A DNA stretch of 64,000 nt from Limnohabitans sp. 2KL-27. Lineage in GTDB: Bacteria > Pseudomonadota > Gammaproteobacteria > Burkholderiales > Burkholderiaceae_C. Each line of letters begins with the position of its first letter. Position 1 is the stretch's first letter. The position numbers and the translations under genes were made by a program. The notes under the pieces are model-generated. The model was not told the origin of the DNA, did not search any database, and worked only from the letters and a program-made list of their open reading frames with translations. Positions 18,878 to 27,113 of the stretch are shown here, in pieces. The DNA lies in assembly GCF_001269345.1 (NCBI RefSeq), contig NZ_CXOP01000002.1:1860853-1924852 (forward strand), in the 5' to 3' direction.

Positions 18878-21024
18878 ATCGCTATTCCTTTCACTTCGCC
18901 TTCGCACTGGGCGCATTGGCCGTCGTCTGGGTGGCGGCCGCAGTCGCCGCCTCACACTTGTTGGTCTTGGGCATGGCGGCTGTCATTGGCGCGGTTTATG
19001 TGTTCGGCGCGATGGAGCTGCGTCAATACCACGCTGCCACGGCTGCCCTGAACCAATCGCTTGCCGACATTCCACAAGATTTACAAAACCTCAGCGATTG
19101 GCTGATCACCTTGCCCGCAGGCTTGCAAAACCCTATTCGCCAACGTGTGGAAGGTGAGCGCATCGCCCTGCCTGGCCCGGCTCTGACGCCTTATTTGGTG
19201 GGTTTGTTGGTCATGCTGGGCATGCTCGGAACGTTTTTGGGCATGGTGGTCACGCTCAATGGCGCGGTGTTTGCGTTGGAAGGCTCCACCAACATCGCGG
19301 GCATTCGGTCGGCGTTTTCCGAACCCATCAAGGGACTGGGGCTGGCGTTTGGCACCTCGGTTGCCGGGGTGGCTACGTCAGCCATGCTGGGGCTGATGAG
19401 CAGCTTGGTGCGCCGCGAACGCGCACAAGCCACCCAGGTGCTGGACACGCTGACAGCGACCACGCTGCGCGGATTTTCTTTGGTGCACCAACGGCAAGAA
19501 ACCTTCAAGGCCCTGCAGCTGCAATCCCAAGCATTGCCGCAAGTCGTGCAGCAACTGCAGACCCTGATGTTGCAAATGGCCCAAACCAGCCAGCAGATGA
19601 ACGAGCGTTTGATGGCCAATCAGGAAAGTTTTCACGCACAAGTGCACACGGCCTACACGGGGCTGGCGCAATCGGTTGACCAATCGCTACAAACCAGTTT
19701 GAGCCAAAGCATGCAACTGGCCAGCGACAGCATCCGCCCTGTGGTGCAAGCCACCATGGCGCAACTGAGCGAGCAGGCCCAGAGCATGAACGAGCGCCTG
19801 CTGCTCAACACGCAGCAGCAACTGAGCGAGCTTCACACCCAAATGGCGGCCACCACTGCTGCCGTAGCGCACACCAGCGCAGAAACGCTGACACGCCACG
19901 AACAAGCCAGCACCCACATGACGGAACGTGTCGGCCAGACCTTGGAAGCGTTCAGCCAGAATTTCGAACTCAGCGCCAAATCGCTGGTCGACCAAGTCAC
20001 TGCCGCCCAGACGCAGCAACTGACCCTGCAGAGCAGTGCTGACCAGCATCGCCTGCATGCTTGGCAAGCCTCGCTGACACAAATGGCCAGCGAACTGCAC
20101 AACCAGTGGCAGGCCTCAGGGTCGCAGACTTTGGCACAGCAGCAAGCCATTTGCGATACCCTGAGCCGCACGGCACAAGAGATCACCGCCCACACACAAA
20201 CCCAAGCCACGCAAACCTTGGCAGAAATCACACGCCTGATGGCCAGCACCGAGGCCCTGATGCGCGAGCGCATCGCCTCTGAGGCGCAGTGGACCGCTGG
20301 CCACCAAGAGCGCGCCCAAGCGCTCACCAACGTGCTGCGCCAAGAGCTGTCGGCCCTGCGGGATGCTGAAGACGCACGCGGTCAGACCGCTGTGGCCCGA
20401 CTGGGGGAACTGCAAACCGCTGTGACCACCCACCTGACCACACTGGGCACCGCGCTCGAAGAGCCGATCACCCGCCTGATCGAAACTGCCTCCGAAGCGC
20501 CCAAGGCCGCAGCCGAAGTCATTGGCCAGCTGCGTCAAGAAATATCGGTCAGCGTGGCGCGCGACAACGCCTTGCTCGAAGAGCGCACCCGCATTCTGGG
20601 CACGCTCAGCACTTTGCTGGACGCGATCAACCACGCCTCGACCGAGCAACGCGGCGTGATCGACGCCATGGTCACGGCAAGTCAGGCGTCCCTGCAACAG
20701 ACCAGTGGCCAGTTCCACGAACAGGTGGCAGCCGAGACCAGCAAGCTGGGCGACATAGCAGCGCAGGTCACGGCCAGTGCCGTGGATGTGGCCAGCCTCG
20801 GTGAAACCTTTGGCTTTGCCGTACGCAACTTCAGCGAAACCAATGAAAAACTCATGGCCAACTTGCAGCGGATCGAGCAAGCGATCGAGAAATCCATGAC
20901 GCGCAGCGATGAACAGCTGGCCTATTACGTGGCGCAAGCCCGTGAAATGATCGACCTGAGCATTGGCAGCCAGAAAGACGTGCTGGAAGCCCTGCAACAG
21001 CGCCAGGCCGAAGGAGCTGCTTGA
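18874..21024 (+). CDS. DUF802 protein, MotA/ZorA-like channel subunit with long coiled-coil tail
   Basis: A 716-residue inner-membrane protein. Four hydrophobic segments are seen: about 5-25, 27-46, 106-129 and 155-178. The last two, with GMLGTFLGMVVTLNG and GLGLAFGTSVAGVATSAMLG, resemble the pore helices of the MotA/ExbB/TolQ/ZorA superfamily. From about 185 to the end (some 530 residues) it is a nearly continuous Gln/Ala/Ser/Glu-rich helical, coiled-coil-like tail, predicted cytoplasmic by MotA topology. The tail shows degenerate repeats (SQQMNERLMANQ... and AQSMNERLLLNTQ...). I assign DUF802 from memory of this conserved gene order. The following OmpA-like gene starts within its stop codon. 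Whether it powers a motor is inference. Confidence 0.8.
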   Translation: MNRYSFHFAFALGALAVVWVAAAVAASHLLVLGMAAVIGAVYVFGAMELRQYHAATAALNQSLADIPQDLQNLSDWLITLPAGLQNPIRQRVEGERIALPGPALTPYLVGLLVMLGMLGTFLGMVVTLNGAVFALEGSTNIAGIRSAFSEPIKGLGLAFGTSVAGVATSAMLGLMSSLVRRERAQATQVLDTLTATTLRGFSLVHQRQETFKALQLQSQALPQVVQQLQTLMLQMAQTSQQMNERLMANQESFHAQVHTAYTGLAQSVDQSLQTSLSQSMQLASDSIRPVVQATMAQLSEQAQSMNERLLLNTQQQLSELHTQMAATTAAVAHTSAETLTRHEQASTHMTERVGQTLEAFSQNFELSAKSLVDQVTAAQTQQLTLQSSADQHRLHAWQASLTQMASELHNQWQASGSQTLAQQQAICDTLSRTAQEITAHTQTQATQTLAEITRLMASTEALMRERIASEAQWTAGHQERAQALTNVLRQELSALRDAEDARGQTAVARLGELQTAVTTHLTTLGTALEEPITRLIETASEAPKAAAEVIGQLRQEISVSVARDNALLEERTRILGTLSTLLDAINHASTEQRGVIDAMVTASQASLQQTSGQFHEQVAAETSKLGDIAAQVTASAVDVASLGETFGFAVRNFSETNEKLMANLQRIEQAIEKSMTRSDEQLAYYVAQAREMIDLSIGSQKDVLEALQQRQAEGAA

Positions 21025-21689
21025 TGCTCGAACTGGAAGCCGAAAGCGAATCCACCACCCCGACGTGGATCTCCTTTGCCGATCTGATGACCGGTCTCTT
21101 GGGCGCGTTTGTGCTGCTGCTGGTGGGCGTGATGGCAGCACAGTTGGACATGGCCTCCAAGCTGGAGGACGAGGTGCAAAAGCGCCAAATCGAAGAAAAA
21201 AAACGCCTGTCGCTGGAACAGGCGTTGGCTGGCCCGCTGGCCAGTGGGCGCATCACCTTGAACAACGGGCGCATCGGCATCAGCGGCAAACTCTTGTTCG
21301 AACTGAACTCGGACAAGCTCGAACCCGAAGGCCGTCAATTGCTCAACAGCCTGGTGCTGCCCTTGCGAAGCTACCTGCAAACGCGAGACGAGATGCTGAT
21401 GGTCAGTGGCTTTACTGACGACAAAGCCGTCGGTAGCCGCAACCGCCAGTTTGCTGACAACTGGGAACTGTCAGCTCAGCGAGCACTGACGGTGACGCGC
21501 ACCCTGATCGAAGAAGGCATGCCCTCCTCTTTGCTGTTTGCCGCCGCCTTTGGCCAGGAACAACCTTTGGTGGCCAACACCAATGAGAAGGCTCGCGCCC
21601 AAAACCGCCGGGTAGAAATGGCACCGGTGCCCAAGGCGGCCAACGCCGCCCAGGCGACGGGCGTGAAACCAGACACGACCAAGCCATGA
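21024..21689 (+). CDS. OmpA/MotB-family protein, ZorB-like stator partner
   Basis: A 221-residue protein with a short cytoplasmic N-terminus and a single membrane helix (about 17-38). The sequence WISFADLMTGLLGAFV places Asp20 at the start of the helix, the position of the proton-binding Asp in MotB and ZorB. A periplasmic helical linker (about 40-70) leads to an OmpA-like peptidoglycan-binding domain with GFTDD (129-133), NWELSAQRA and NRRVEM (194-199). The C-terminus is Ala/Pro-rich. The ATG at 21024 overlaps the DUF802 stop (TGATG) and has AAGGAG about eight bases before it. Its stop overlaps the DUF2894 start. Confidence 0.88.
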   Translation: MLELEAESESTTPTWISFADLMTGLLGAFVLLLVGVMAAQLDMASKLEDEVQKRQIEEKKRLSLEQALAGPLASGRITLNNGRIGISGKLLFELNSDKLEPEGRQLLNSLVLPLRSYLQTRDEMLMVSGFTDDKAVGSRNRQFADNWELSAQRALTVTRTLIEEGMPSSLLFAAAFGQEQPLVANTNEKARAQNRRVEMAPVPKAANAAQATGVKPDTTKP

Positions 21690-22270
21690 ACGAAGCCGCA
21701 CCCACGCTGCCTGATCTGGACGCCATGCGGGCGGCGGGTGCAGCGCGGGTGGATGCGGTGGGCTGGCATTACATCGAAACATTGGCCAAGCGATCGCAAG
21801 CGCAATCGGGTCCTGCGCGGTTTTTGCTGCACGCCAAGCTGCAAGAAGCGGTGCAGCGATTCAATGCCCGCATGACCACGGCGGCTCACCCCCAAGGCCA
21901 CCCCGAACCCTTGCCCTCCCCCTTGGCCACGCTTTTGAATGACATGGGGTCAAAATCGGTGCCGCAAGGGTCAGGCAGATCGGCAGGATGGCCGTCCGAA
22001 AACCCGCGCATTCAAGCCTTTAAAAAGCAGTTGGGCCAGATCAGCGTGCAAAAGCAGGTCACCCAGGCCATGGCCCAAGCGCCACAAAACGCAGGCCCCA
22101 TCAACTCTCACATGTTGGTGCTGCGCTCGCTGGGGCTGATGCGCGATATTTCACCGGACTACCTCAACCGGTTCATGGCGCATGTGGACACACTGCGGTG
22201 TTTGGAAGAAGCGGGCAAGGTCAAATTGACGCCCAAAAAAACCGCGCCCGCAGCTAAACCCCGTTCATAA
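21686..22270 (+). CDS. DUF2894 family protein, last gene of motor-like cassette
   Basis: A 194-residue soluble protein recognised as DUF2894, function unknown. It has a helical N-terminus (LDAMRAAGAARVDAVGWHYIE), a polar proline/glycine-rich middle (about 70-110) and a conserved C-terminal block (INSHMLVLRSLGLMRDISPDYLNRFMAHVDTLRCLE). Its ATG overlaps the stop of the OmpA-like gene by four bases, so all four cassette genes are read as one coupled unit. A lysine-rich tail ends the protein. No catalytic motif seen. Confidence 0.82.
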   Translation: MNEAAPTLPDLDAMRAAGAARVDAVGWHYIETLAKRSQAQSGPARFLLHAKLQEAVQRFNARMTTAAHPQGHPEPLPSPLATLLNDMGSKSVPQGSGRSAGWPSENPRIQAFKKQLGQISVQKQVTQAMAQAPQNAGPINSHMLVLRSLGLMRDISPDYLNRFMAHVDTLRCLEEAGKVKLTPKKTAPAAKPRS

Positions 22271-22300
22271 GCAGCCCACAACGCCGATTGGCATGGGCGT

Positions 22301-23284
22301 TCAGGCGATGGCCGCAGGTGCCGGGAAACCGTTGCGCCCCGGAAACTCGGGCGCCAAAGTCCGCGCATTGGGCATCTTGACCCACAAGCGCAGCATCTTG
22401 CGGTTGAGTTCGTGCACGCCGTGGTCTTCAAACCCATTGCGCGAGTGCAGCACGGCGTAATTGTTGGCAAACTGCAAGTCACCGGGCTCGAGCATCATGC
22501 TCAGACGGAAATCTTCGCGGTGCATGATCTCATCGAACAGATCAAGCGCCTCGATTTCAACTTTCGACAAAGGCAAGTTGCGGATTTCATGCCCCAACTC
22601 GATGTACTGGCGCAGGTAGCGGCAACTGAGCTTGCCCTCGTGGTGGCTGAAGATGGGCGACAGGCTGGGCAGGTCTTCGCACAGGTGCGAAAAATACCAA
22701 GTTCGGTAGTACAGGCCCAGGTACTCGGGGTGCTTGTGCAGGATCTCGTTGTAGATGGCCGCCACACTCACCAAAGAACTCAATCCACCTTGTTTGGCTT
22801 TGCGGATACACAACAGGCCCACGACGTCTGATGGGTCGGAGTGGTATGGCAGGTACAGGTTGGTTTCGTAGACGCGGGTGGTTTTCTTCGACACATCGCC
22901 CACATTCATGACCAGGCCCAGCAGGTCGCCCTTGGGGTTCTGGCGAACGGGCACGCCCATGTGCAGGCCAATGCCGTAATAAATGATGTGAATGTCTTCT
23001 TCGCTGTAGCGCTCAACAGGCAAGCCCCGCAGCACCAAAAAGCCCCGACCGTTTTCCAACTCGTCGCTGTGGCTTTTCAGGACCTGCACCCAGTCCCCGA
23101 TCGGGAAGTCTTCGCGACCAAAATTCGGAAACGTCAGCCCTTTGGCCTTGACATGGGCCAGCGCCGCGTCAAGGGTCGCCAACACTTCAGGGCTCAAAAC
23201 ATGTACCCAAGTAGTGTTCCCGACCATGTCGGCACCCTTCCAGACCGCTGGCCCGGTGATGGCTTGTTTCATGATCAGGCTCAT
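22301..23284 (-). CDS. TauD/TfdA-family Fe(II)/2-oxoglutarate oxygenase
   Basis: A 327-residue non-haem iron oxygenase. The facial triad is visible as H148-x-D150 (LPYHSDPSD) and a distal His, probably H280 (NNYAVLHSRNGFED), followed by an Arg-rich strand (LNRKMLRLWVK) that would bind 2-oxoglutarate. The substrate is unknown; the protein belongs to the branch of longer, bacterial and fungal TauD-like enzymes rather than taurine dioxygenase itself. ATG 23284 has AAGGAA upstream. It lies 38 bases after the glutaredoxin gene and may be co-transcribed with the B12 uptake operon. Confidence 0.82.
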   Translation of the reverse strand: MSLIMKQAITGPAVWKGADMVGNTTWVHVLSPEVLATLDAALAHVKAKGLTFPNFGREDFPIGDWVQVLKSHSDELENGRGFLVLRGLPVERYSEEDIHIIYYGIGLHMGVPVRQNPKGDLLGLVMNVGDVSKKTTRVYETNLYLPYHSDPSDVVGLLCIRKAKQGGLSSLVSVAAIYNEILHKHPEYLGLYYRTWYFSHLCEDLPSLSPIFSHHEGKLSCRYLRQYIELGHEIRNLPLSKVEIEALDLFDEIMHREDFRLSMMLEPGDLQFANNYAVLHSRNGFEDHGVHELNRKMLRLWVKMPNARTLAPEFPGRNGFPAPAAIA

Positions 23285-23322
23285 GGCGATTCCTTGAACG
23301 TGGACACAGCCACAAAAATGTT

Positions 23323-23565
23323 TCAGCGGGCCAATTGAACCAAGGCGGCTTGCAAACCCGCCAAACCACCCACGCGCTGGTCGTTGATGAAGATTTGGGG
23401 CATTTGGCGCACCGACGGGCCACATTTTTCGTAAAAGGCCATGCGTTCGGCTTCGCCGTCGATTTTGATTTCTTCAAAGGCCAATGACTTGGACTTGAGC
23501 ACCATCTTGGCGGATTCGCACTGCGGGCAGGCGGACTTGGAGTAAACGACGATTTTGAGTTCCAT
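23323..23565 (-). CDS. Glutaredoxin
   Basis: An 80-residue thioredoxin-fold protein with the active site C13-P-Q-C16 in YSKSACPQCES, and the cis-proline segment RQMPQIFIN followed by VGGL, the glutathione-binding region. Size and motifs match small dithiol glutaredoxins such as GrxC, although the active site is CPQC rather than CPYC. Start ATG 23565. It lies 38 bases downstream of the ABC ATPase. Confidence 0.88.
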   Translation of the reverse strand: MELKIVVYSKSACPQCESAKMVLKSKSLAFEEIKIDGEAERMAFYEKCGPSVRQMPQIFINDQRVGGLAGLQAALVQLAR

Positions 23566-23603
23566 GGCTGAGATTCTAGCCATGGCCATGCCCGCAGCAG
23601 GCA

Positions 23604-24371
23604 TCAAGCCAAGCGGGGCAGCACTACCCACTGCCCATCGAGTTCGTGGATGCGGATTCGTTGGTCAAATACCGCCTCGATGGCGGCGTGCGTGGCCGCA
23701 TCGCAGCCTGCACCGTGGTGCACCACCTGACCTTCGCGCATGACCACGATGTCGTCGGCATGCAGCGCCATGCCGATTTCGTGCAGCACGCTGACCACCG
23801 TGGTGCCCTGCGCCAAGAGGCAGTGGACCTGCTCCAACCAATCCACTTGGTGCGGCGGGTCCAGATTGGCCAAGGGCTCGTCCATCAGCATGGTGGGCGC
23901 GTTGCTCGCCATGGCGCGGGCCAGCAGCACGCGTTGGCGCTCGCCGCCTGACAATTCGCCCAGCATGCGCTCGCGCCAGTCCCAGGCCTGTGTGGCTTTG
24001 AGTGCAGCTTCCACCATCTTCGCGTCTTGCGCCGATGGCGCAGCCAGCCAGCTTTGGTGTGGCATGCGGCCCAGCATAGCCACGTCCCACACACTCAAGT
24101 CGAGCGTGCTGGCTTCGCCCTGCCCCAGCCAGGACAGTTGCAAGGCCCTTTGCTGTCGGGTGAGCGATGCCAGCGGCTGGCCCTGCCAGAGCACTTGCCC
24201 GTTGTGCGGCAACAATCCCGCCAGCGCCTTGAGCAAGCTCGATTTGCCTGCACCATTGGGTCCGACCACGCAGGTCCAGCGGCCCGCCGCGATCTGTAGG
24301 TCAATGTCTTGCAGGACCAGGCGGCCACCCAACTCGGCGCTCAGTTGACGGGTTTGCAGCGCGGCGCTCAT
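23604..24371 (-). CDS. btuD: B12-type ABC transporter ATPase (BtuD-like)
   Basis: A 255-residue ABC ATPase of the FecE/BtuD type. Walker A is GPNGAGKSS, the signature LSGGERQRV, Walker B LMDEPLANLD, and the switch histidine lies in SVLHEIG. Its ATG overlaps the permease stop (24368-24371), so the two are translationally coupled. The preceding cobalamin riboswitch and TonB receptor make vitamin B12 or other corrinoids the likely substrate. Confidence 0.9.
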   Translation of the reverse strand: MSAALQTRQLSAELGGRLVLQDIDLQIAAGRWTCVVGPNGAGKSSLLKALAGLLPHNGQVLWQGQPLASLTRQQRALQLSWLGQGEASTLDLSVWDVAMLGRMPHQSWLAAPSAQDAKMVEAALKATQAWDWRERMLGELSGGERQRVLLARAMASNAPTMLMDEPLANLDPPHQVDWLEQVHCLLAQGTTVVSVLHEIGMALHADDIVVMREGQVVHHGAGCDAATHAAIEAVFDQRIRIHELDGQWVVLPRLA

Positions 24372-25372
24372 GAGCGCGCTCCCATGTCGGCGTCGCGGTA
24401 CACGCGCCAGAGCAAATAGCCTCCGCCCAGCACCGCCGTCAGCACCCCCACAGGCAGCTCTTGCGGCGCCAACAGTACGCGGGCCATCACATCGGCCAGC
24501 ACCAGCAAAGCCCCGCCCATCAAGGCCGACAAAAGCAAGCGCCAGCCGTGTGTGCAGCGCACAAGCGAGCGCACCAAATGCGGTGCGGCCAAGCCGACAA
24601 AAGCGATCAGACCGATGTGCGCCACCGCCGCCCCTGTGGCCAATGAAACCACGCCCACCAGTACCATGCGGGCCAGTGGCAGCGGCACGCCCAGACTTTG
24701 CGCGGTGGCTTCGCCCAAACTCAATGCGTCGAGCACGCGGGCAAACACCCAGGCCAGCGCCACGCACAGGGCCAGAATAGCCGCCATCGTGGCGCAAGCG
24801 CTCCAGCTGACAAAAGCGGTCGAGCCCAGCATGAAGCCCTGCATGGCCTGCAACACCTGCGGCTGCAGCAGCGAGATCAAAGACGTGACCGCCCCCAAAA
24901 CCACGCCCACCACAATCCCTGCCAACAACAGGCGCTGGGTTTGCTCTACACCACGCGCCAGCAGCAATGTGAGTAGCACCGCCAACACCGCGCCCACAAA
25001 AGCCGCACCTGTCAGGCCCAAGCCCAGCCAAGTGTTCATGGCCCAGGCACTGCCACCCCACAAACTCAAATACACGCCAACGCCAAGCGACGCGCCCGAA
25101 GCACTGCCCAGCAAATACGGATCGGCCAGCGGGTTGCGAAACAGCCCCTGCGCCACCGCGCCGGCCAGCCCCAACAAAGCCCCGCCGAGCCAAGCGCCTA
25201 GACTGCGCGGCAAACGGATGTCCCAGACGATCTGGCGCGACACCGGATCGGCCCCTGCCGTCCACCAGGCCTGCCAGCCCTGACTGCCTGCGGCAGTGCC
25301 GAGCATGACCAAGGACAGACCCACGGCCAAGAGCAGCAGCGCCCAGCGCGATGCATGGCTCTGGGTGTTCAC
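24368..25372 (-). CDS. btuC: FecCD/BtuC-family ABC permease
   Basis: A 334-residue inner-membrane permease with about ten hydrophobic segments. DIRLPRSLGAWLGGALLGLAG and GLAAPHLVRSLV are the FecCD-family signature regions, the latter the contact site for the ATPase. It overlaps both neighbours by four bases. Together with the ATPase and binding protein it would carry corrinoid across the inner membrane. Confidence 0.92.
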   Translation of the reverse strand: MNTQSHASRWALLLLAVGLSLVMLGTAAGSQGWQAWWTAGADPVSRQIVWDIRLPRSLGAWLGGALLGLAGAVAQGLFRNPLADPYLLGSASGASLGVGVYLSLWGGSAWAMNTWLGLGLTGAAFVGAVLAVLLTLLLARGVEQTQRLLLAGIVVGVVLGAVTSLISLLQPQVLQAMQGFMLGSTAFVSWSACATMAAILALCVALAWVFARVLDALSLGEATAQSLGVPLPLARMVLVGVVSLATGAAVAHIGLIAFVGLAAPHLVRSLVRCTHGWRLLLSALMGGALLVLADVMARVLLAPQELPVGVLTAVLGGGYLLWRVYRDADMGARS

Positions 25373-26280
25373 CGCTGCACTCCAATGTCGGCTTGGGCCG
25401 CTGCGCGGTTCAGACAGTCGGCCATCAACTGAGCGCCCTCGGCCATGCGTGGGCCTGCTCGCATCAACATGTCCGACTCATCCTGCTTGAACACGCACAG
25501 GCGCTGCCCTTGCATGGCCCGCAAGCGGCTCCAGCCCGGGCGCTGCAACATGCTGGCGCGGCTGCTGTCGCCCGCCATGATCACGTGGGGCTGGGCTTGC
25601 ACCACCCACTCGGGGTTGACCTGTGGAAAGGGCCCCAAGGCGGCAGGCAAGATGTTGGCCACGCCCATTCGCGTGAGCGTCTCGCCCATGAAGGACGACT
25701 CGCTTGCGCCATAGGGTGCGGGGCTCACCTCAAAATAAACCCGCTGTTGCCGCGCGGCTGGGCTGAGCGATTGCACCGCGGCCTGCACGCCCGCCTGAAT
25801 GCCTTGCCAAGCTCGGTCACTGTCTGCGGCAGACACATGCAGCGCTTGCGCCACCGTGCGCCAAACGCGCTGCGCATCGGCGTGGTTGCGAGGCTCCAGG
25901 CGCAGCACGTTCAATCCCAAGGCCTGCAAGCGGTCCGCGCCTCGGGTAGAGCCCGCAGCCAGCACCAGGTCGGGCTTGAGCGCGACGATGCTCTCGATGT
26001 TCGGGTCCAGCCCACCGCCCACACGCGGCACAGCTTTGACCGACTCGGGCCAATTGGAATATCGGTCCAGCCCCACGAGTCGGTGACATTGCTTCAGAGC
26101 ACACACGGTTTCGGTCAGGGACGGCAGCAGACTCACGATGCGCTGTGGAGGCTGTGCGATCTCCACTTTTTGCTGGCGGTCGTCGAACACGGTCACAGCG
26201 GCTTGAGCAAGCTGCGCGGACACCCATAAGGCCCCAATCAGGGCCATGGATTGTGCCCAGGCTCTCAATAGCTCAGCCAT
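25369..26280 (-). CDS. btuF: Periplasmic cobalamin-binding protein (BtuF-like)
   Basis: A 303-residue periplasmic binding protein of the TroA/BtuF fold. The N-terminus MAELLRAWAQSMALIGALWVSAQLAQAA is a signal peptide with cleavage expected after AQA. PPQRIVSLLPSLTETVCAL and the VGGGLDPNIESIVALKPDLVL segment are typical of BtuF. The frame is open for 100 more codons upstream, but these overlap the neighbouring gene in another frame, so ATG 26280 was chosen. It overlaps the upstream binding-protein gene by eight bases and the permease by four. Confidence 0.9.
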   Translation of the reverse strand: MAELLRAWAQSMALIGALWVSAQLAQAAVTVFDDRQQKVEIAQPPQRIVSLLPSLTETVCALKQCHRLVGLDRYSNWPESVKAVPRVGGGLDPNIESIVALKPDLVLAAGSTRGADRLQALGLNVLRLEPRNHADAQRVWRTVAQALHVSAADSDRAWQGIQAGVQAAVQSLSPAARQQRVYFEVSPAPYGASESSFMGETLTRMGVANILPAALGPFPQVNPEWVVQAQPHVIMAGDSSRASMLQRPGWSRLRAMQGQRLCVFKQDESDMLMRAGPRMAEGAQLMADCLNRAAAQADIGVQR

Positions 26281-27085
26281 GCAGCGCATCCCACTGGCTG
26301 AAGATGCGGTGCATCTGCGCCACGCCGTCCGTGAGCGCGGCAGGTCCGGGCTGCAAAATGTCGGCCGATTTGATTTCAAAAATCTGCCCAGTGCGCACAG
26401 CAGGCACGTCTTGCCAACCGGGCCTGGCCGCGACTTTTTCCGGGCGAAACTTCTTGCCGCACAACGAGCCGATGATGATGTCGGGCGCGCGCTCGACGAT
26501 GGTTTGGCCGCTGGGGATGATCCGGTCGCGCCCCATGGATTGCAGTGCCAACTCAGGAAATATGTCGTCCCCTCCCGCAATGCCCATCAACTCAGAGACC
26601 CAGCGGATGGTACTCATGTGGGGTTCGTCCCATTCCTCAAAATACACCCGAGGCCGGCGCTTGAAACCAGCCGCCTTTTGGGTGATGGCGTCCAGCTCAG
26701 CGCGCATGCGCGACAAATGGGCCATACCCTGCTCTGCCTCGCCCACCATCGCGGCCACTTGGTAAAGCACCGAAAAAATCTCGTTCACACTGCGCTGGTT
26801 GAACACCGTGACCTGAACGCCTGCTTTGATGAGCAAAGAGGCGATGTCGGCCTGCAAGTCTGAAAACCCGAACACGCAGTCAGGCTTGAGGGCCAGGATC
26901 TTGTCGATCTTGGCGGTTAAAAAAGCACTGACTTTGGGCTTTTCTTCCCGAGCCCGGCGCGGACGCACCGTGTAACCCGAGATGCCCACGATGCGCGCCT
27001 TCTGCCCCAACAAATAGAGCCACTCCGTGGTCTCTTCGGTGAGACAAACGATGCGTTGGGGGCCCATTGGGTGACCGGAGTTCAT
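26273..27085 (-). CDS. Cobalamin-binding-protein-like, no signal peptide
   Basis: A 270-residue protein of the same TroA/BtuF-like fold (PQRIVCLTEETTEWLYLLGQ, ILALKPDCVFGFSDLQADIA, GGDDIFPELA). Unlike its neighbour it starts MNSGHPMGPQRIV with no hydrophobic signal segment, so it appears to be cytoplasmic. The upstream start at 27124 overlaps the end of btuB and adds no signal sequence either. It sits between the receptor gene (28-base gap) and the secreted binding protein. A cytosolic corrinoid-binding or sensing role is possible but is inference. Confidence 0.8.
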   Translation of the reverse strand: MNSGHPMGPQRIVCLTEETTEWLYLLGQKARIVGISGYTVRPRRAREEKPKVSAFLTAKIDKILALKPDCVFGFSDLQADIASLLIKAGVQVTVFNQRSVNEIFSVLYQVAAMVGEAEQGMAHLSRMRAELDAITQKAAGFKRRPRVYFEEWDEPHMSTIRWVSELMGIAGGDDIFPELALQSMGRDRIIPSGQTIVERAPDIIIGSLCGKKFRPEKVAARPGWQDVPAVRTGQIFEIKSADILQPGPAALTDGVAQMHRIFSQWDALHG

Positions 27086-27113
27086 GAGTGGTGAGGGAAA
27101 TTGTCCACGGGCA

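Noticed and set aside
18074..22270. Calling the cassette a Zorya defence system
   Set aside because: Only ZorAB-like parts are present. No ZorC, ZorD helicase or ZorE nuclease is seen, and the neighbours are housekeeping genes, so defence function is not supported.
23604..25385. One long minus-strand frame covering ATPase and permease
   Set aside because: The upstream half reads the permease in the wrong frame; the ATPase starts at 24371 with a four-base overlap, so it is not a fusion.
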